Shown: positions 42,671-54,050 of the stretch, one piece after another
Numbering within the stretch: position 1 is the first letter of the stretch
Layout of the letters: the number at the start of each line of letters is the position of its first letter
NCBI GenBank assembly: GCA_030220185.1
Contig: JASPKZ010007430.1
Location: 936,001-1,000,000, forward strand
Length of the DNA: 64,000 nucleotides
DNA from: Diploptera punctata
Lineage: Eukaryota; Arthropoda; Insecta; Blattodea; Blaberidae
Direction: 5' to 3'
Program-made: the position numbers and the translations under genes
The notes under the pieces: model-generated
The model's database searches: none
The model's input: the letters and a program-made list of their open reading frames with translations, nothing else
Told to the model about the DNA's origin: nothing

Positions 42671-42908
42671 GAACATTACCTCAATATAGGGCAAATAGTT
42701 GTCTCTGGTTGGGATCACAATACGTGCATTATAAAGAAGGGTACCAGAACAGTTGATATACAAACTTTAAGTTGCAATGGACAACAGGTAGAGATGATAT
42801 AGCCATCTGCATGAGCACTTCTGTTTCTCTGAACATACACTACTATGTTTGTTATACTGCAATGTTTTAACTATTTAACCACCGCATTCTTTTCTTTACA
42901 GAAAGTAG

Positions 42909-43181
42909 CTACAAAGGAAGTTTTGTTTATACAAAAAATATAATGGAAACCATGAATCCAGCAATAGTGGTAAAAATATTGGCTATTTCTTCGGCCTATC
43001 AGAGGCAACGCCAAGCCAAGTTGATCTTATGAAATTTGATCACATAAAGACGGAATCGTTTGAGGAGGTGCATACACTCGTCCATGATGATTTATTATCG
43101 TCTGACAGTGATGAGGATACACACAGCGACTTTGGAGATGACACCACAACATATCACGAGCAGCAATCGCCAGTCACGTAA
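42909..43181 (+). CDS. Unidentified acidic open frame (low confidence)
   Basis: An 89-codon plus-strand stretch open from 42909; its first ATG is at 43029, giving 50 residues. The segment EATPSQVDLMKFDHIKTES is followed by a strongly acidic DDLLSSDSDEDTHSDFGDD tract. It stops at 43179, immediately at a GTAAGC that would serve as a splice donor, and a good acceptor-like TTCTTTTCTTTACAG lies at 42887-42901. A TAG three codons upstream in this frame argues against simple use of that acceptor. It could be an orphan exon or part of an unrecognised transposon. No family recognised. Confidence 0.2.
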   Translation, partial: LQRKFCLYKKYNGNHESSNSGKNIGYFFGLSEATPSQVDLMKFDHIKTESFEEVHTLVHDDLLSSDSDEDTHSDFGDDTTTYHEQQSPVT

Positions 43182-43338
43182 GCAGCAATTTCTCATACGC
43201 ACCATCACCAAAGAGGACAGGAACCAAATTGCAAGTAGGATACGTGGCAGACGCGTACAAAATTTTGACAAAGCAACCAAGGGCAAAAGACGGCAACACC
43301 GACCCTCCTCAACTGTGCCTTCCAGGATTGGCCATTGA
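43060..43338 (+). other. Overlapping 92-codon frame, unidentified
   Basis: It overlaps the acidic frame and extends past it. Its second half is basic: RKQQFLIRTITKEDRNQIAS and RIRGRRVQNFDKATKGKRRQ. The acidic-then-basic pattern may reflect one protein broken by a shift near 43175. No domain is recognised. Confidence 0.2.
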
Positions 43339-43340
43339 TT

Positions 43341-43686
43341 CGTCACCTCGAGTGCCCTTCAAGACCCTATGCGGAAAATAAACACCCTAAAGCGGAAAAT
43401 AAAGGACAAGACTGTCTTTCAAAAATTTGAAGAACATTTGAAGATGCCGGATGCTGTCCCTACAAAATAATTTAAACAACAGTTAAACAGGGAATTGTTT
43501 GAAAATTTCCTTCAAATACGTTCAGAGCAATGTGTATAGATGAGTTTCTATTTCGGTGTTATTTAGTTTCATTTCTCATCCATTGCACCTAAAACTTGGC
43601 GATTCTCTCATTATTTCTTGTGTAGTTTGAAATGGCGTCTCAGGCGTGCGTTGTTCATGTTACTACAACTGTTCATATCATTCCCT
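43341..43686. other. No recognisable feature
   Basis: Contains a near-duplicate phrase (GCGGAAAATAAACACCCTAA then GCGGAAAATAAAGG). Nothing else. Confidence 0.4.
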
Positions 43687-43858
43687 TGTCAGTAGGTAGG
43701 TCAAGAATGAGTTGGGAGAATAACATTAGCATCGATTTGACGGAGATGAATTATACAAGGAAAGATTTGAAAATAACAGCTCAGGATAGATACAGGCCTA
43801 TAAAGAGCTTCTTTTTGCTCGGCCACAACCCTCTGGGTTCTATATTGTCATTACGTTA
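43687..43858 (+). mobile_element. RTE 3' fragment, old
   Basis: CAGTAGGTAGGTCAAGAATG, AGTTGGGAGAATAACATTAG, GCTCAGGATAGATACAGG, CTCTGGGTTCTATATTGTCA are diverged versions of the last codons and 3' end of the RTE family. No clear TAAG tail. Confidence 0.7.
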
Positions 43859-44315
43859 GTATCTTGAAAGTAGAAATTAATGCTTGCAGTCTATTGACTG
43901 TTACTAACAGAATAAATTAGAAGTTGTAAAGTTTTTCTCTAACAACATGCAAATTGATCGCAAACTTAGTTCTTGGTACAGCCTAGGCGTCCAGCTGCCC
44001 TAAGCGCCGCGACCTGAGAGATCTATTTCATTAACTGCAGTATATCATGGATTAAAGGAAAGAAGTCTATTTTTACGGTGTTATGTGAGTTGTATGTCGC
44101 CTTCCGGGTCCGACATATCGTAGGATTTTTCATGTCTAGAAAATAGTATTTCTCTTTTGAGATCGCTGGTGCCATTGATTCCGCAGACTGAGCGACAGAG
44201 ATGGAAATATAATTATATTTAAGTTTATTTGAAAGTGGATGGTTCAATGACATCTCCACTAGCCGCTTTTCCGGCAATTCAGTTCACCCCCTATATTTAT
44301 TAAATATGTGGGTGA
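43859..44315. other. No recognisable feature
   Basis: Unremarkable spacer. Confidence 0.4.
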
Positions 44316-45034
44316 TAATTAAATAATTGCCCCGAAAAGAGATCTAACCCACAAACTACAAATTGTTGCGAAAACTAAAAAAAACCTACAATGTTCATTT
44401 GAGGCTTTTACCTCTATTATATCATATACATTTTAATCTCTCATCCTATTGGAATCATATACAGCCAATTTGAATGCAAAATAACGTGCTAATAACTAAA
44501 TATTAACAATTTAATAAAGAATTGAGTGAAAAAGTGATCTATCTCTATAGAGTGGAAACATTATTTAATACATATTTAACTAAAAATGCTATAATAAGAA
44601 ATAGAAAATACATATTGGACACTGATGCAGTTAGAAACATAACTTAATCAGTTTTCAGTATTTATTTTTAATTTAATGTTATTTCGTTACATTCTTTGTG
44701 TCTTTCTTATTTTCACTCAATTTCTTTAGTATTCTGATTAGAATTCACGGAACTGTGGTGGAATGAATTTGCACATGTGCAATAATTATTTTCTGCACTG
44801 CTATTAATGACTTGACTAACAGCTTCCGCCATTTTATTGCATATAGATAACTATTCGGTTGAAATGCAACATTTAAAAATAAATAAAACAGGTCTGGAAG
44901 AGAGTATGGATAATTTTACATGCACCATGCCGTGATACTCTCCTGATAGATCACTAATCCACTGAAAACTCAACTTCCGAAAGTTTGTGGGTTACATCTT
45001 TTTTTGGGGCAACTATTCAATTATACATAATGTT
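44316..45034. mobile_element. MITE-like element with ~45-bp TIRs
   Basis: The left end TAATTAAATAATTGCCCCGA, then AAAGAGATCTAACCCACAAACT, mirrors the right end AGTTTGTGGGTTACATCTTT, TTTTGGGGCAACTATTCAAT. The interior is about 620 bp, AT-rich and noncoding. No TSD was settled. Confidence 0.55.
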
Positions 45035-45440
45035 GTTTTTTTATAAATCGGGCACCCGCCTTCTTGGTAAAGTTGTAGGAGAAACTATGTAATTAAATGA
45101 TTTATTTCAAATGAATTAACTAGTAAATCGATCTCACATAAAAGGACACGTTTACTAACAAGAATTGCTCCATAAGAACAATGCTATTTTCTAGACGTGA
45201 AAACCCCTATAGGTTATTCTCTCATGACCCATACCTTTAATTTAGTGTTGGTCCCGTGGCCCTCCCGTTGTCCTCTTATGATAAGAGTTATGGGCCAGTA
45301 CCCTGGTAGTACCCCACAAGATCCCCGCAATCACATATTTCCTACACATGTGGGTGCCAACCAAACTATTTTTCTTAATATGATATCAATACTAATAAAA
45401 TGCATTGTTAAAACCGTTGAGATGGATAGTCATAAAATAA
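45035..45440. other. No recognisable feature
   Basis: A GTGGCCCTCCCGTTGTCCTC stretch near 45256 is GC-richer, without further structure. Confidence 0.4.
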
Positions 45441-45738
45441 AATAAGTTAAAATGTACCTTCATAGGCCAGAGCCGTCGTCCTCAACTTATAAAATATGTA
45501 TGTTTTTGTCTGAGGGTCTTTCAGCATCTCAATTTAATCTTCAGCAGGTCTTTCTTCGCTACATTACTTGATGTGGTCCCATGGACCAGCACCATCAACC
45601 ACCACATCAAGTAATGTAGCGAAGAAAGACCTGCTAAAGATGAAATTGAGATTCTGAAAGGCCTTCAGACAAAAACATACATATTTAATAAGTTGAAGAC
45701 GACGGCTCTGACCTATGAAGGTACATTTTAACTTATTT
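45441..45738. repeat. 298-bp foldback with ~137-bp arms
   Basis: Arms 45441-45576 and 45601-45738 mirror each other almost base for base: TAAGTTAAAATGTACCTTCA, CAGAGCCGTCGTC, ATATGTATGTTTTTGTCTGA, CAGGTCTTTCTTCGCTACAT, TACTTGATGTGGT. The loop is 24 bases. Compared with the other hairpin elements it has no CCGTGGTC block and no GAAACGTC, so it is a separate family or a MITE. Confidence 0.82.
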
Positions 45739-45744
45739 TCTTAA

Positions 45745-46000
45745 TATGAGATAGGGTGAAGGGTGATATGAAACGATTGAATGAGAAATGAAATGACATG
45801 AACGGGAGGGAAGGGAGAATGGAGGGTGTTGGTGGGATGCAATTGGGGAAATGGGAGAACCCCGAGAAAAAGCCGAAAAATCCCGGTATGGCCCACTACC
45901 AATACCCCTCTTCAACTCCCAGAATTCAAACCTGGGATCCCAGTGGGCGCAGCCGCGCTTTAACCAGGCGTATACCGAGACGGCGATCGCAAGCTTAATT
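45745..46000 (-). mobile_element. tRNA-derived SINE (type f)
   Basis: Minus strand head: GCCGTCTCGGTATACGCCTG, GTTAAAGCGCGGCTGCGC, and the B-box CCCAGGTTTGAATTCTGGGA. The body has GGTATTGGTAGTGGGCCATA and GGGATTTTTCGGCTTTTTCT, then CGGGGTTCTCCC, similar in style to the core of types a and b. Noncoding, single copy here. Confidence 0.6.
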
Positions 46001-46446
46001 TTGATTTTTAAAAGGAAATAAAATAATGATGTAAGAGTATGAATAGCATTAAAATGTCGGATAGTGTAGCGAATGTAAAGCGGAGTTTCATGGAGAGTAT
46101 AGAAAAGTAAGATATACGCGACGTAAGCGTGGAGAAAACAGCTAGTCTAGGGAAAGAAAAAAACCTTAGGTTCGCTGATAAACGGTTTGTTGATGGGTTG
46201 GCAACCCTCCCACGTCAAGTAAGAAAGATGCTCATAAGCTGGCAATGAATAATGGCTACAACTCTCGCCTCAGAGAAACGTCTTTAATGAAAACACAACA
46301 TTTCGATTTCAGTAATTCCAAGGCGGAGAGACCTGTGTTTTATAAAGTTGTGCCTTAGAACTCTGCAACATTGCGAAATGGAGTTAAGGATGCCGTGAAA
46401 TCCATTAAAACAAAAATTTACTGTAGATTAATAAAAACTTCCCTGC
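46001..46446. other. No recognisable feature
   Basis: Nothing supported. Confidence 0.4.
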
Positions 46447-46600
<154 letters not shown>

Positions 46601-47160
46601 CAATTTAAATATCTTGGATATTATCTCTCTATCTGGGATGAAGAGGATATCCCTGAAAAAATTACTAGTTATAATAAAAGTTTAGGAATTATTAATCAAG
46701 TTATGAAACCATCACTTGTACAAAAAAAAACACCAGATTACGTTTATATAACAATTTGGCTAGACCAGTGTTGACCTATGGTAGTGAAGCATGGACACTA
46801 AAAAAACAACATGAAAGCAGAATAAAGGCTTGTGAAATGAGATTTATGCGCAGAACAGCGGGTTACACCAGATGGGATCGGAAAAGGAACACCGATATCT
46901 TAAAAGAATTGAAGATTACGCCAATTTTGGAATATGTTAAACAGTACCAACTAAATTGGAAACACCATCTTGAAAGAATGAGTTCAAATCGGATCCCCAA
47001 AGCTGTTTATAATTATATACCAAGAGGACGAAGATCACTGGGTCGTCCTATGAAACGCTGGAGGGAAAATTTTCTATAGGATCGTAACAGGTCTTGGCAT
47101 AATACTTGGAAGGAAGGAAGGAAGGAAGAAGAAGAAGAAGAAGAAGAAGAAGAAGAAGAA
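46601..47160 (+). mobile_element. LINE-B fragment inserted in a microsatellite
   Basis: It starts at FKYLGYYLSIWDEEDIPEKI, has a shift in an A-run near 46730, then 46756-47079: MARPVLTYGSEAWTLKKQ, CEMRFMRRTAGYTRWDRKRN, QLNWKHHLERMSSNRIP, RGRRSLGRPMKRWRENFL. The 3' UTR, GATCGTAACAGGTCTTGGCA, leads to a GGAA then GAA repeat tail (47107-47160). GATAATAATAA occurs on both sides (46586-46596, 47161-47171), a plausible TSD inside the AAT array. Confidence 0.82.
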
Positions 47161-47215
47161 GATAATAATAACAATAACAACAATAACAAAAATAACAATA
47201 ATAATAATACTAATA

Positions 47216-47770
47216 TAATGTTTTTCTGGGTAACCATTCTTCTTGCATTCGTCGTATATTCCCATACCAATGTAACTGCTTATATGATCCACTATTGAAT
47301 ATTTACTATTTAATTTTTCTCGTATGACTTTATTTTATTTATTTTTTCCAATTTTGTACATCTTGCTGCTCTCCTCAAGAAATCCATTTCCATCGACATA
47401 AGTTTTTGATGAATTTCCTTGCTTCAGCTCCATTTGCGACAGTTTCTCTCACTAATGAATATTATATATTTGTAATTTATTTTTCCTGGTTATATGTTTG
47501 TTCCATATAACACCATTTAACATCGCTCTTATTGCTCTAATTTTATTTATGTCACTTTCTTGTCTGTCCTCTTTATCTATTATTACCTCCAAATACTCGA
47601 GTTCTTCTCATCCTCTAATATACTCATTCAAATCTTCAAATTCAAATCTTCGGTTTCTGCCCCACATCCTATATAATATATATATTTTTTCTCTCTAAAT
47701 TATTTTAAAACCCCAATTATCGTATTCGTCCAATAATAATTTTCTGAATATAAATTCTATGTCTTCATAT
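47216..47770 (-). mobile_element. LINE-C fragment A
   Basis: On the minus strand: LDEYDNWGFKII, an LEYLEVIIDKEDRQESDINK-like thumb, IRAIRAMLNGVIWNKHITRK, NKLQIYN, and KQLHWYGNIRRMQEEWLPRK-like codons with shifts. Its 3' end reaches the AAC/AAT-rich tract at 47161-47215. The C-terminal GRP segment is not recovered. Confidence 0.62.
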
Positions 47771-47776
47771 TCTTGT

Positions 47777-47777
<1 letters not shown>

Positions 47778-47841
<64 letters not shown>
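47778..47841 (+). repeat. AAT microsatellite
   Basis: About 21 AAT units lying exactly between LINE-C fragments A and B; read on the minus strand it is an ATT tail to fragment B. Confidence 0.9.
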
Positions 47842-47843
<2 letters not shown>

Positions 47844-48310
47844 TAAATCATTATTATAGTAATAATCGTAATATGTTTTATTTACGGAAATGTCTACAAT
47901 ATAGTATTTTTCATTCAATCCAAAGTCTTCTCTCAAATTCTTCCTGTTCATACTCCTCCAGGCTCTATCCATTGATTGCTCTCGTGATTTTCTCTTCTCA
48001 TTTTGCCTTCGGCATTCCATCCCAAGATATTTTCGGAATTCTTCCCTCCCCATTATTTCAATAGGCCTACGTCTAAACTATCTTAATTTTCGTTCTTCAA
48101 ATATCTCCAAAATATTCTTATCGACTTTCATAATCTCATTAATGTTTTCGTTTTTTAAGTTTTTTCTTCTTGATTTCTTTCTTTTTTTTTTGCTCTCTAC
48201 CAAAAGTCAATTCCTGCAGTGAGAATTTATTTGCATGAGATCTGTCTAAAGTCCATGTACTCAGTGTTATTAAGTCTTCTACATTCACCAGTATTCTCTC
48301 TTTTTTTTAG
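47842..48310 (-). mobile_element. LINE-C fragment B
   Basis: Minus strand: decayed ENINEIMKVDKNILEIFEER, then EEFRKYLGMECRRQNEKRKS, REQSMDRAWRSMNRKNLRED, equivalent to the LPKKILEW, GRPRxSWMD and MRERGL segments. It ends into the ATT tail. No catalytic part. Confidence 0.62.
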
Positions 48311-48478
48311 GCATAGGCTACTACTATTCTGCATTTTTTCGGAACATTCTACGTGAAGCAACTTCGTTACTAATTTTAGTATGAAATGAAACCGTATGAT
48401 TCAGAAATAAAAAGCAGAAGCTTCGCTACTGTAATAATTAATTTTTTCATCTGATATTTTAAATCAATGACACCATTA

Positions 48479-48503
48479 CAAATAATAATAATAATAATAA
48501 TAA
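48479..48503 (+). repeat. Short AAT microsatellite
   Basis: Eight AAT units beside the hairpin insertion. Confidence 0.85.
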
Positions 48504-48529
48504 AACGAACAATAATATTAATAACTAAT

Positions 48530-48790
48530 ATAATGTTGAGTAATTCCGGGCTATGTGGCCGTGGTCTATTACTGGTATTCCTACCAGATGTTTCTCCCTA
48601 AACTGCGGAGGGCATCTTCAGTGGCGAGTACTTCTAGGCATTGTTTCCTGATCGGAGGCTCACAGTCGAGCCTAGAAGTACTCGCCACTGAAGATGCCCT
48701 CCGCAGTTGAGGGAGAAACGTCAGGTACGGCCACATAACCCGGAATCACTCAACATTATGATTACCGGCCGTGAAAACCTGCATTCAACC
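48530..48790. mobile_element. Hairpin element with hammerhead-like core, 13-bp TSD
   Basis: A 261-bp insertion between ATTAATAACTAAT at 48517-48529 and 48791-48803. Arms mirror each other: the CGGGCTATGTGGCCGTGGTC block, CTCCCTAAACTGCGGAGGGC, ATCTTCAGTGGCGAGTACTT, CTAGG. The right arm reads CACTGAAGATGCCCTCCGCA then GTTGAGGGAGAAACGTC. That fits the hammerhead consensus CUGANGA, stem II (CCCTC/GAGGG), GAAA, C-GUC. The 3' end ACCGGCCGTGAAAACCTGC lies outside the arms. Hammerheads are known in Penelope-like retroelements; membership here is inference. Confidence 0.75.
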
Positions 48791-48803
48791 ATTAATAACT
48801 AAT

Positions 48804-50404
48804 GCTATTTATCTGGCAATGTTCCCTCGAATCGCTACAAAATGTAATCATTTTTAAGTTTTGAAATTTGGTAATCAAACTCGTATTCCACTGAATAAAA
48901 TACTGTACTAAGCACTCTTTACAATCCCCAGGACGGGAATTCTGAATCATCTTGTATAATCAATGCAGGCAACTCGTTTATGCTAAAATGTCTAAATGCT
49001 TCTCAAGTGAAACTCACCGAATTTGAAATATAGGCCTAAATTAAATTTTTATTTTTAAAAGTAAAAAAATATGAGTTTGGTATCCGAAATCTCAGTGTTC
49101 CTCAATTGATAAATGCTATCAAATATTTCAGATACCAATTTTATATTTGTTACATTTCCATAGTGACTTCAACAGTATTTAGTAATGAATTTTAAAAGTA
49201 TTTTTATTTTTCTTAAATTATTCGTTATTATTATTGTTATTATTATTGTTGTTATTATTATTATTATTATTATTAAATTAGAAAAGACGACAAATGAATG
49301 TATTGCACTCTTCTTAGATTACTTTTCTTGATCTCACACTAAAAATCATACAAAAACTGATAGAAATAAGGTAACGGAGGGAGACCAATAATTATAATTT
49401 GTGAGGGGGGTATTTATGGAGTCCAATGCTTTCTTCAGTGATTATGTATGTACTGTACATGCAATATGTTCACATAACAGTAATTCCCCGCTACTCTTCT
49501 CGTGTATTTCATACAGATAAGATACGGGTTTCAGCAAGTGATCGACTTACGTCAGTCACGTATTGCTGTATTAAAAGCATAGGGATACTGCCTCAAACGG
49601 AGCATCTTTCTGTTCATGCGTGTATAAAAGGATATTAGGTTGTGCAAGATCTCTGAATGTTGACTGATAATATTCATTTGTAAATAATTATAACCGAGTT
49701 TAAAGCCTGAAGAAACCTCAGCTTTCCTTCTAAATGTACGATAGATAAAAAAACTCTAAACACAAATTTAAATTTTAGCACTTATGGTGTTTCTTAAATT
49801 TGACGAGTTTTTTTCCAATTTGGCAACACTGTGTATAATGTAACTCAGTATACTAGAATTGAGAGCATTTTACTTTATTGAAACGAGGTATACAGCCCAT
49901 CGGGTGTAATCGATAACTCTTCTCTGACTGAGTCTGCATAAATAAATGTGCATTGAAACAAATGAGTGCTCAGAAGTCAGGTTTATGTGCTGCGAGCGAG
50001 ATTACAGCAGCTGAGTTATGTTGGATAACACTACTAACCACAGCACGTCGCCTGCGGATGTTTGATTGCGTTCGATTGATTACTCTGACGGATAACATTA
50101 GGGTTGATTAACAAAACCTACTGCTCATGGGTCAAGGCCCTCAAATATCCTCTTAGATGACCTGAATTAATTCCATAGTTCACTTCTATATTTTCTTTCT
50201 TTTTATTTTTTTGTAAGCCCATGTTTTCCCTTTACAGAGATTTAGGCGCTCTCCCCCTACAGGGAAGCATTTGAACCATACTAATTTAGTTACACTTGTT
50301 TGTGTATAGATGTCATTTTGAGTGGTCCGTGGTCAGCGTTCCGCCTCGTACTGACATCTAGGAAACCAAGGTAGTACTAAGGACGGGAAAATTCGGTAAA
50401 TTTT
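48804..50404. other. Spacer with TTA repeats
   Basis: TTA/TTG repeats lie at about 49226-49276. A 70-codon open frame at 49426 has no domain. The rest is unrecognised. Confidence 0.4.
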
Positions 50405-50612
50405 GCTTAGAGGCCTTTTCATTCAGGCTTAAGGATTTTTTATGAGCCTGAAAATCTTCAGACTCGGGATCCACGACTTAAAGTCCCTCCCGGAGGACTT
50501 GCTCCTTGGATTTTTCCATCCTAAAAAATCCATCGACCCCGGCCGGGTTTGAACCCGCGACCCTCGGGACCAGAGGCAAGGAGCATAACCACTAGTCCAC
50601 CGCGGCCGACTC
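50405..50612 (-). mobile_element. tRNA-derived SINE (type c)
   Basis: Minus strand head: GGCCGCGGTGGACTAGTGGT (A-box), a GGTCGCGGGTTCAAACCCGG B-box of excellent quality, then ATGGATTTTTTAGGATGGAA and AAATCCAAGGAGCAAGTCCT, GGAGGGACTTTAAGTCGTGG, ending near AAAAGGCCTCTAAGC. An open frame across it is incidental. A decayed copy is at 22195-22400. Confidence 0.78.
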
Positions 50613-50734
50613 TTTCTTTTTATTCTGTAGTTTATCGTCTCTCTTGGTAGTTTCATTTACGTGCCCCACGTCAACTCGGGTCAAGGGACATGACTTGTCA
50701 AGGCAGAATATTTAAATCTGCATTAGAAGATACT

Positions 50735-51040
50735 TTATGACCACAACAGGACATGGAGAGTCTCCCCTCAATTCCAGAGCCACCTCCAAAACAACACGAA
50801 CTTTAAATACAAGACACGCCATTCACTCATATATTTATACTAAACAGGGGCGAATATGATATACATGATTATGACGGCCAAATTATGTTCGAGGACTATA
50901 TGAGCCTGAAAGTTTCCCAACATTTTCTTACAGGTGAGGAAAAACCCCGAAAAAAACTTCGTATATAAAACTTGTTCCGAACGTGAAACGAACCTGGATC
51001 CGCTGTGTCCAAGGCAGCAACATTACCACGAGATCTTATC
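50735..51040 (-). mobile_element. tRNA-derived SINE (type b), copy 2
   Basis: Minus strand: the head (GATCTCGTGGTAATGTTGCT, a B-box relic GGATCCAGGTTCGTTTC), the core (TTTTTTTCGGGGTTTTTCCT, CACCTGTAAGAAAATG) shared with type a, then the type b 3' half (ATCATATTCGCCCCTGTTTA, GTGAATGGCGTGTC, GAGACTCTCCATGTCC). It pairs with 14525-14868. Confidence 0.7.
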
Positions 51041-51057
51041 GATGAAACGTCCACGTT

Positions 51058-51108
51058 AATAACTAACTCACTGGCACTATCGAACCCGTAGGATCATGGC
51101 CGCGCGGA
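51058..51108 (-). mobile_element. Tiny RTE 3'-end insertion
   Basis: About 50 bases of the RTE terminus: on the minus strand TCCGCGCGGCCATGATCC, TACGGGTTCGATAGTGCCAG, TGAGTTAGTTA. This is an extreme 5' truncation; the TSD is not clear. Confidence 0.75.
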
Positions 51109-52028
<920 letters not shown>

Positions 52029-52220
52029 ATTGTATTGACTTGGGCTTTCGCGGCCGGAGTTGCTATGATGATCTTGAAGAAGATTTCCGGGTTGTAGGCC
52101 GTGGTCTCGAGGCTTGAAGTTCCCCGACGTTTCGCCAGAGACTGCGTCTGGCGAAACATCGGGAACTTGAAGCCTCGAGACCACGGCCTACAGTCTGGAA
52201 ATCTTCTTCAAGATCATCAT
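52029..52220. mobile_element. Hairpin element, copy 2
   Basis: Same element as 9781-9955. It retains a longer 5' part (GACTTGGGCTTTCGCGGCCG, GAGTTGCTATGATGATC). On the other strand that part reads CCGGCCGCGAAAGCCC, the same end motif as the elements at 40.7 and 48.8 kb. The centre is GCCAGA-GACTGCG-TCTGGC with GAAAC on both strands. Flanked by AACAATAATA at 52019-52028 and 52221-52230; the flank is low-complexity, so the TSD is less certain. Confidence 0.78.
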
Positions 52221-52249
52221 AACAATAATATTTATTTATTTATACACAG

Positions 52250-52545
52250 ATTTTCAATGTTACACATTTTTCTAATATTTATTTTCCTTCTCCACTTGTC
52301 CATATCCATCCACTCCATGCCCTGTAGTCCTCTTGTTCTCATTCCCTTTTTTTATTTATTGCATCCATGAGTTTCGAGGACTTCCTTTCTACTTTCTTCC
52401 AGGTGGATACTATCCCAATATTATTCTGGGCAACCTTTCTTCCTGCATTCGTCGTACATGTCCATGCCAATTTAATTGCTTATATCACATATAATCTACT
52501 ATTGAATATGCAATATTAATTTTTCTCGTAAAACATATTAATAAT
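52250..52545 (-). mobile_element. LINE-C fragment
   Basis: Minus strand: INIAYSIVDYM, KQLNWHGHVRRMQEERLPR (with a shift), IILGWYPPGRKSRKSSKLMD, RTRGLQGMEWMDMDKWRRK. This is the C-terminal domain of the LINE-C group. It is flanked by AAT-type repeats at 52537-52615. Confidence 0.65.
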
Positions 52546-52615
52546 AATAATAATAACAACAACAATAATAATAACAATAACAATAATAATAACAATAATA
52601 CTACTAATAATAATA
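52537..52615 (+). repeat. AAT/AAC microsatellite
   Basis: Mixed AAT and AAC units adjoining the LINE-C fragment. Confidence 0.85.
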
Positions 52616-53374
52616 CATTACGGCATATTTTTTGGAAAAAAATAAGCATGATTCATATTTCATAATGACAGGAAAATACTATAAATATAAGAGTTGACTA
52701 GTTTGAGGGGTACTAAATACCCTGGGGATATTAAATACCACTGTACTGGCTCAGCACACCAATAATCATCAACAATTTAATTTAAATTTGTAATCAATAA
52801 AAATACATTATTTCTATAGGATTCGCTTCCCACCATTTAATAAATCTACACATACGAGTCAAAGCTAAAAGAGTGACATGTTATTTCAAATAATTTTAAT
52901 TAATATTATTTTCCCGCAGCGAATGCAGTTTAAAGAGAACGGGATGGTTTTATTTGTAAATTACACGTTGTACAAACATAAAGTTGTTAATCAAAACAGC
53001 GAATTCTGAATCAGCGCAACATTGTCACATGTCGCTTTAATGTGGTTTTATTCAACAGAAGCAACAAAAATTGAGAAAATGTAATAATGTACAAATATCT
53101 CACTATCTATACTGAATCTACTATTTAATCGTAAATGCCACTGCCAATGATATACTAACATTTATTTTGATTTTTTTTGGAACTCTGAAGTCTTTAATTT
53201 AATGTAATAATTTATTATAAAGCTTGAATTATTTTATGGGATGAGAAGACCCTATAGAGTTTAATAATTTTACTAATGTATTACGTTTGTTCTCAATTTG
53301 TCAGATTTCTCTCACTCCTAACATCTACAATTTAATATTTAGACAAACTAATAAGCAAACTCATCTATTAACTA
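52616..53374. other. No recognisable feature
   Basis: AT-rich; nothing supported. Confidence 0.4.
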
Positions 53375-53383
53375 AATTTGTAG

Positions 53384-53640
53384 GTTCATGGCAGCGCGGA
53401 AATAAGCTCTCCATACATCCCTATCCTGAGCTATTGTTTTTCAATCATCCCCTGAATAATCTACTTCCCTCAAATCATGATTAATGTTATTCTTCCAATC
53501 TAATTTTTATCCTACCTACTGGGCGCTTTCTCTCTCGTTTTCCTACAAGGAGTTTTCAAGCCCCTCTTTCACTCACCATTGGTGCCACATGTTCAGCCCA
53601 TCGCAGTCTACGAGACTTACCTGTTGTTATTATAACTAAT
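53384..53640 (-). mobile_element. RTE fragment lacking its extreme 3' end
   Basis: On the minus strand it contains AACAGGTAAGTCTCGTAGAC, TGCGATGGGCTGAACATGTG, TTCCTTGTAGGAAAACG-type codons, AGATTATTCAGGGGATGATT and CATACATC-AGCTTATTTCCG, ending at CATGAACCTAC without the terminal TAAG tail. It lies head-to-head with the next RTE copy, so the pair forms a loose inverted repeat. Confidence 0.72.
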
Positions 53641-53658
53641 TAAACATAGTAATAAAAC

Positions 53659-54042
53659 TTGTTAAGATTTGAGAATAAAGTACTTAGGAAAATTTTTGGA
53701 CCAAAGAGAGATGAACAGACAGGTGAATGGAGAAGACTACTTAACAATGAACTACATGGTCTTTATAGGAAGCCAGATATAATAAGAACAGTTAAGTCTC
53801 GTAGACTGCGATGGGCAGGACATATTGCACGTATGGGGAATGAAAGACTTGCATGGAAGCTTCTTGTAGGAAAGCCAGAGGGAAAACGCCCAGTTGGTAG
53901 ACCAAGAATGAGGTGGAAGAATAACATTAACTATGATTTGAGGGAAGTAGATTATACAGGGAATGATTGGAAAGCATTAGCTCAGGATATGAATGTATGG
54001 AGAGCTTATGTCCGCGCGGCCATGAACCTATGGGTTCGATAG
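53659..54042 (+). pseudogene. RTE C-terminal ORF, intact to the stop
   Basis: A 127-codon open stretch: RFENKVLRKIFGPKRDEQTG, NELHGLYRKPDIIRTVK, RRLRWAGHIARMGNERLA, GKPEGKRPVGRPRMRWKN, DWKALAQDMNVWRAYVRAAM, ending NLWVR. It shows the true C-terminus of the family, which the 1.4-4.6 kb copy has lost to a nonsense codon. There is no RT or endonuclease and no promoter of its own. Confidence 0.85.
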
Positions 54043-54050
54043 TGCCACTG
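53667..54050 (+). mobile_element. RTE 3' fragment with intact C-terminus
   Basis: Starts within the C-terminal domain, is uninterrupted to the natural stop, and is followed by a 315-bp tail. It is the youngest-looking RTE piece here. The possible TSD is very short (AAGATT near 53664 and 54366), so the boundaries are approximate. Confidence 0.82.

Noticed and set aside
49426..49638. 70-codon frame as a small gene
   Set aside because: No domain, composition or context beyond chance for this AT content.
50735..51040. TSD for the type b SINE (AGATACTTTAT against AGATCTTAT)
   Set aside because: Gapped and short; not claimed.
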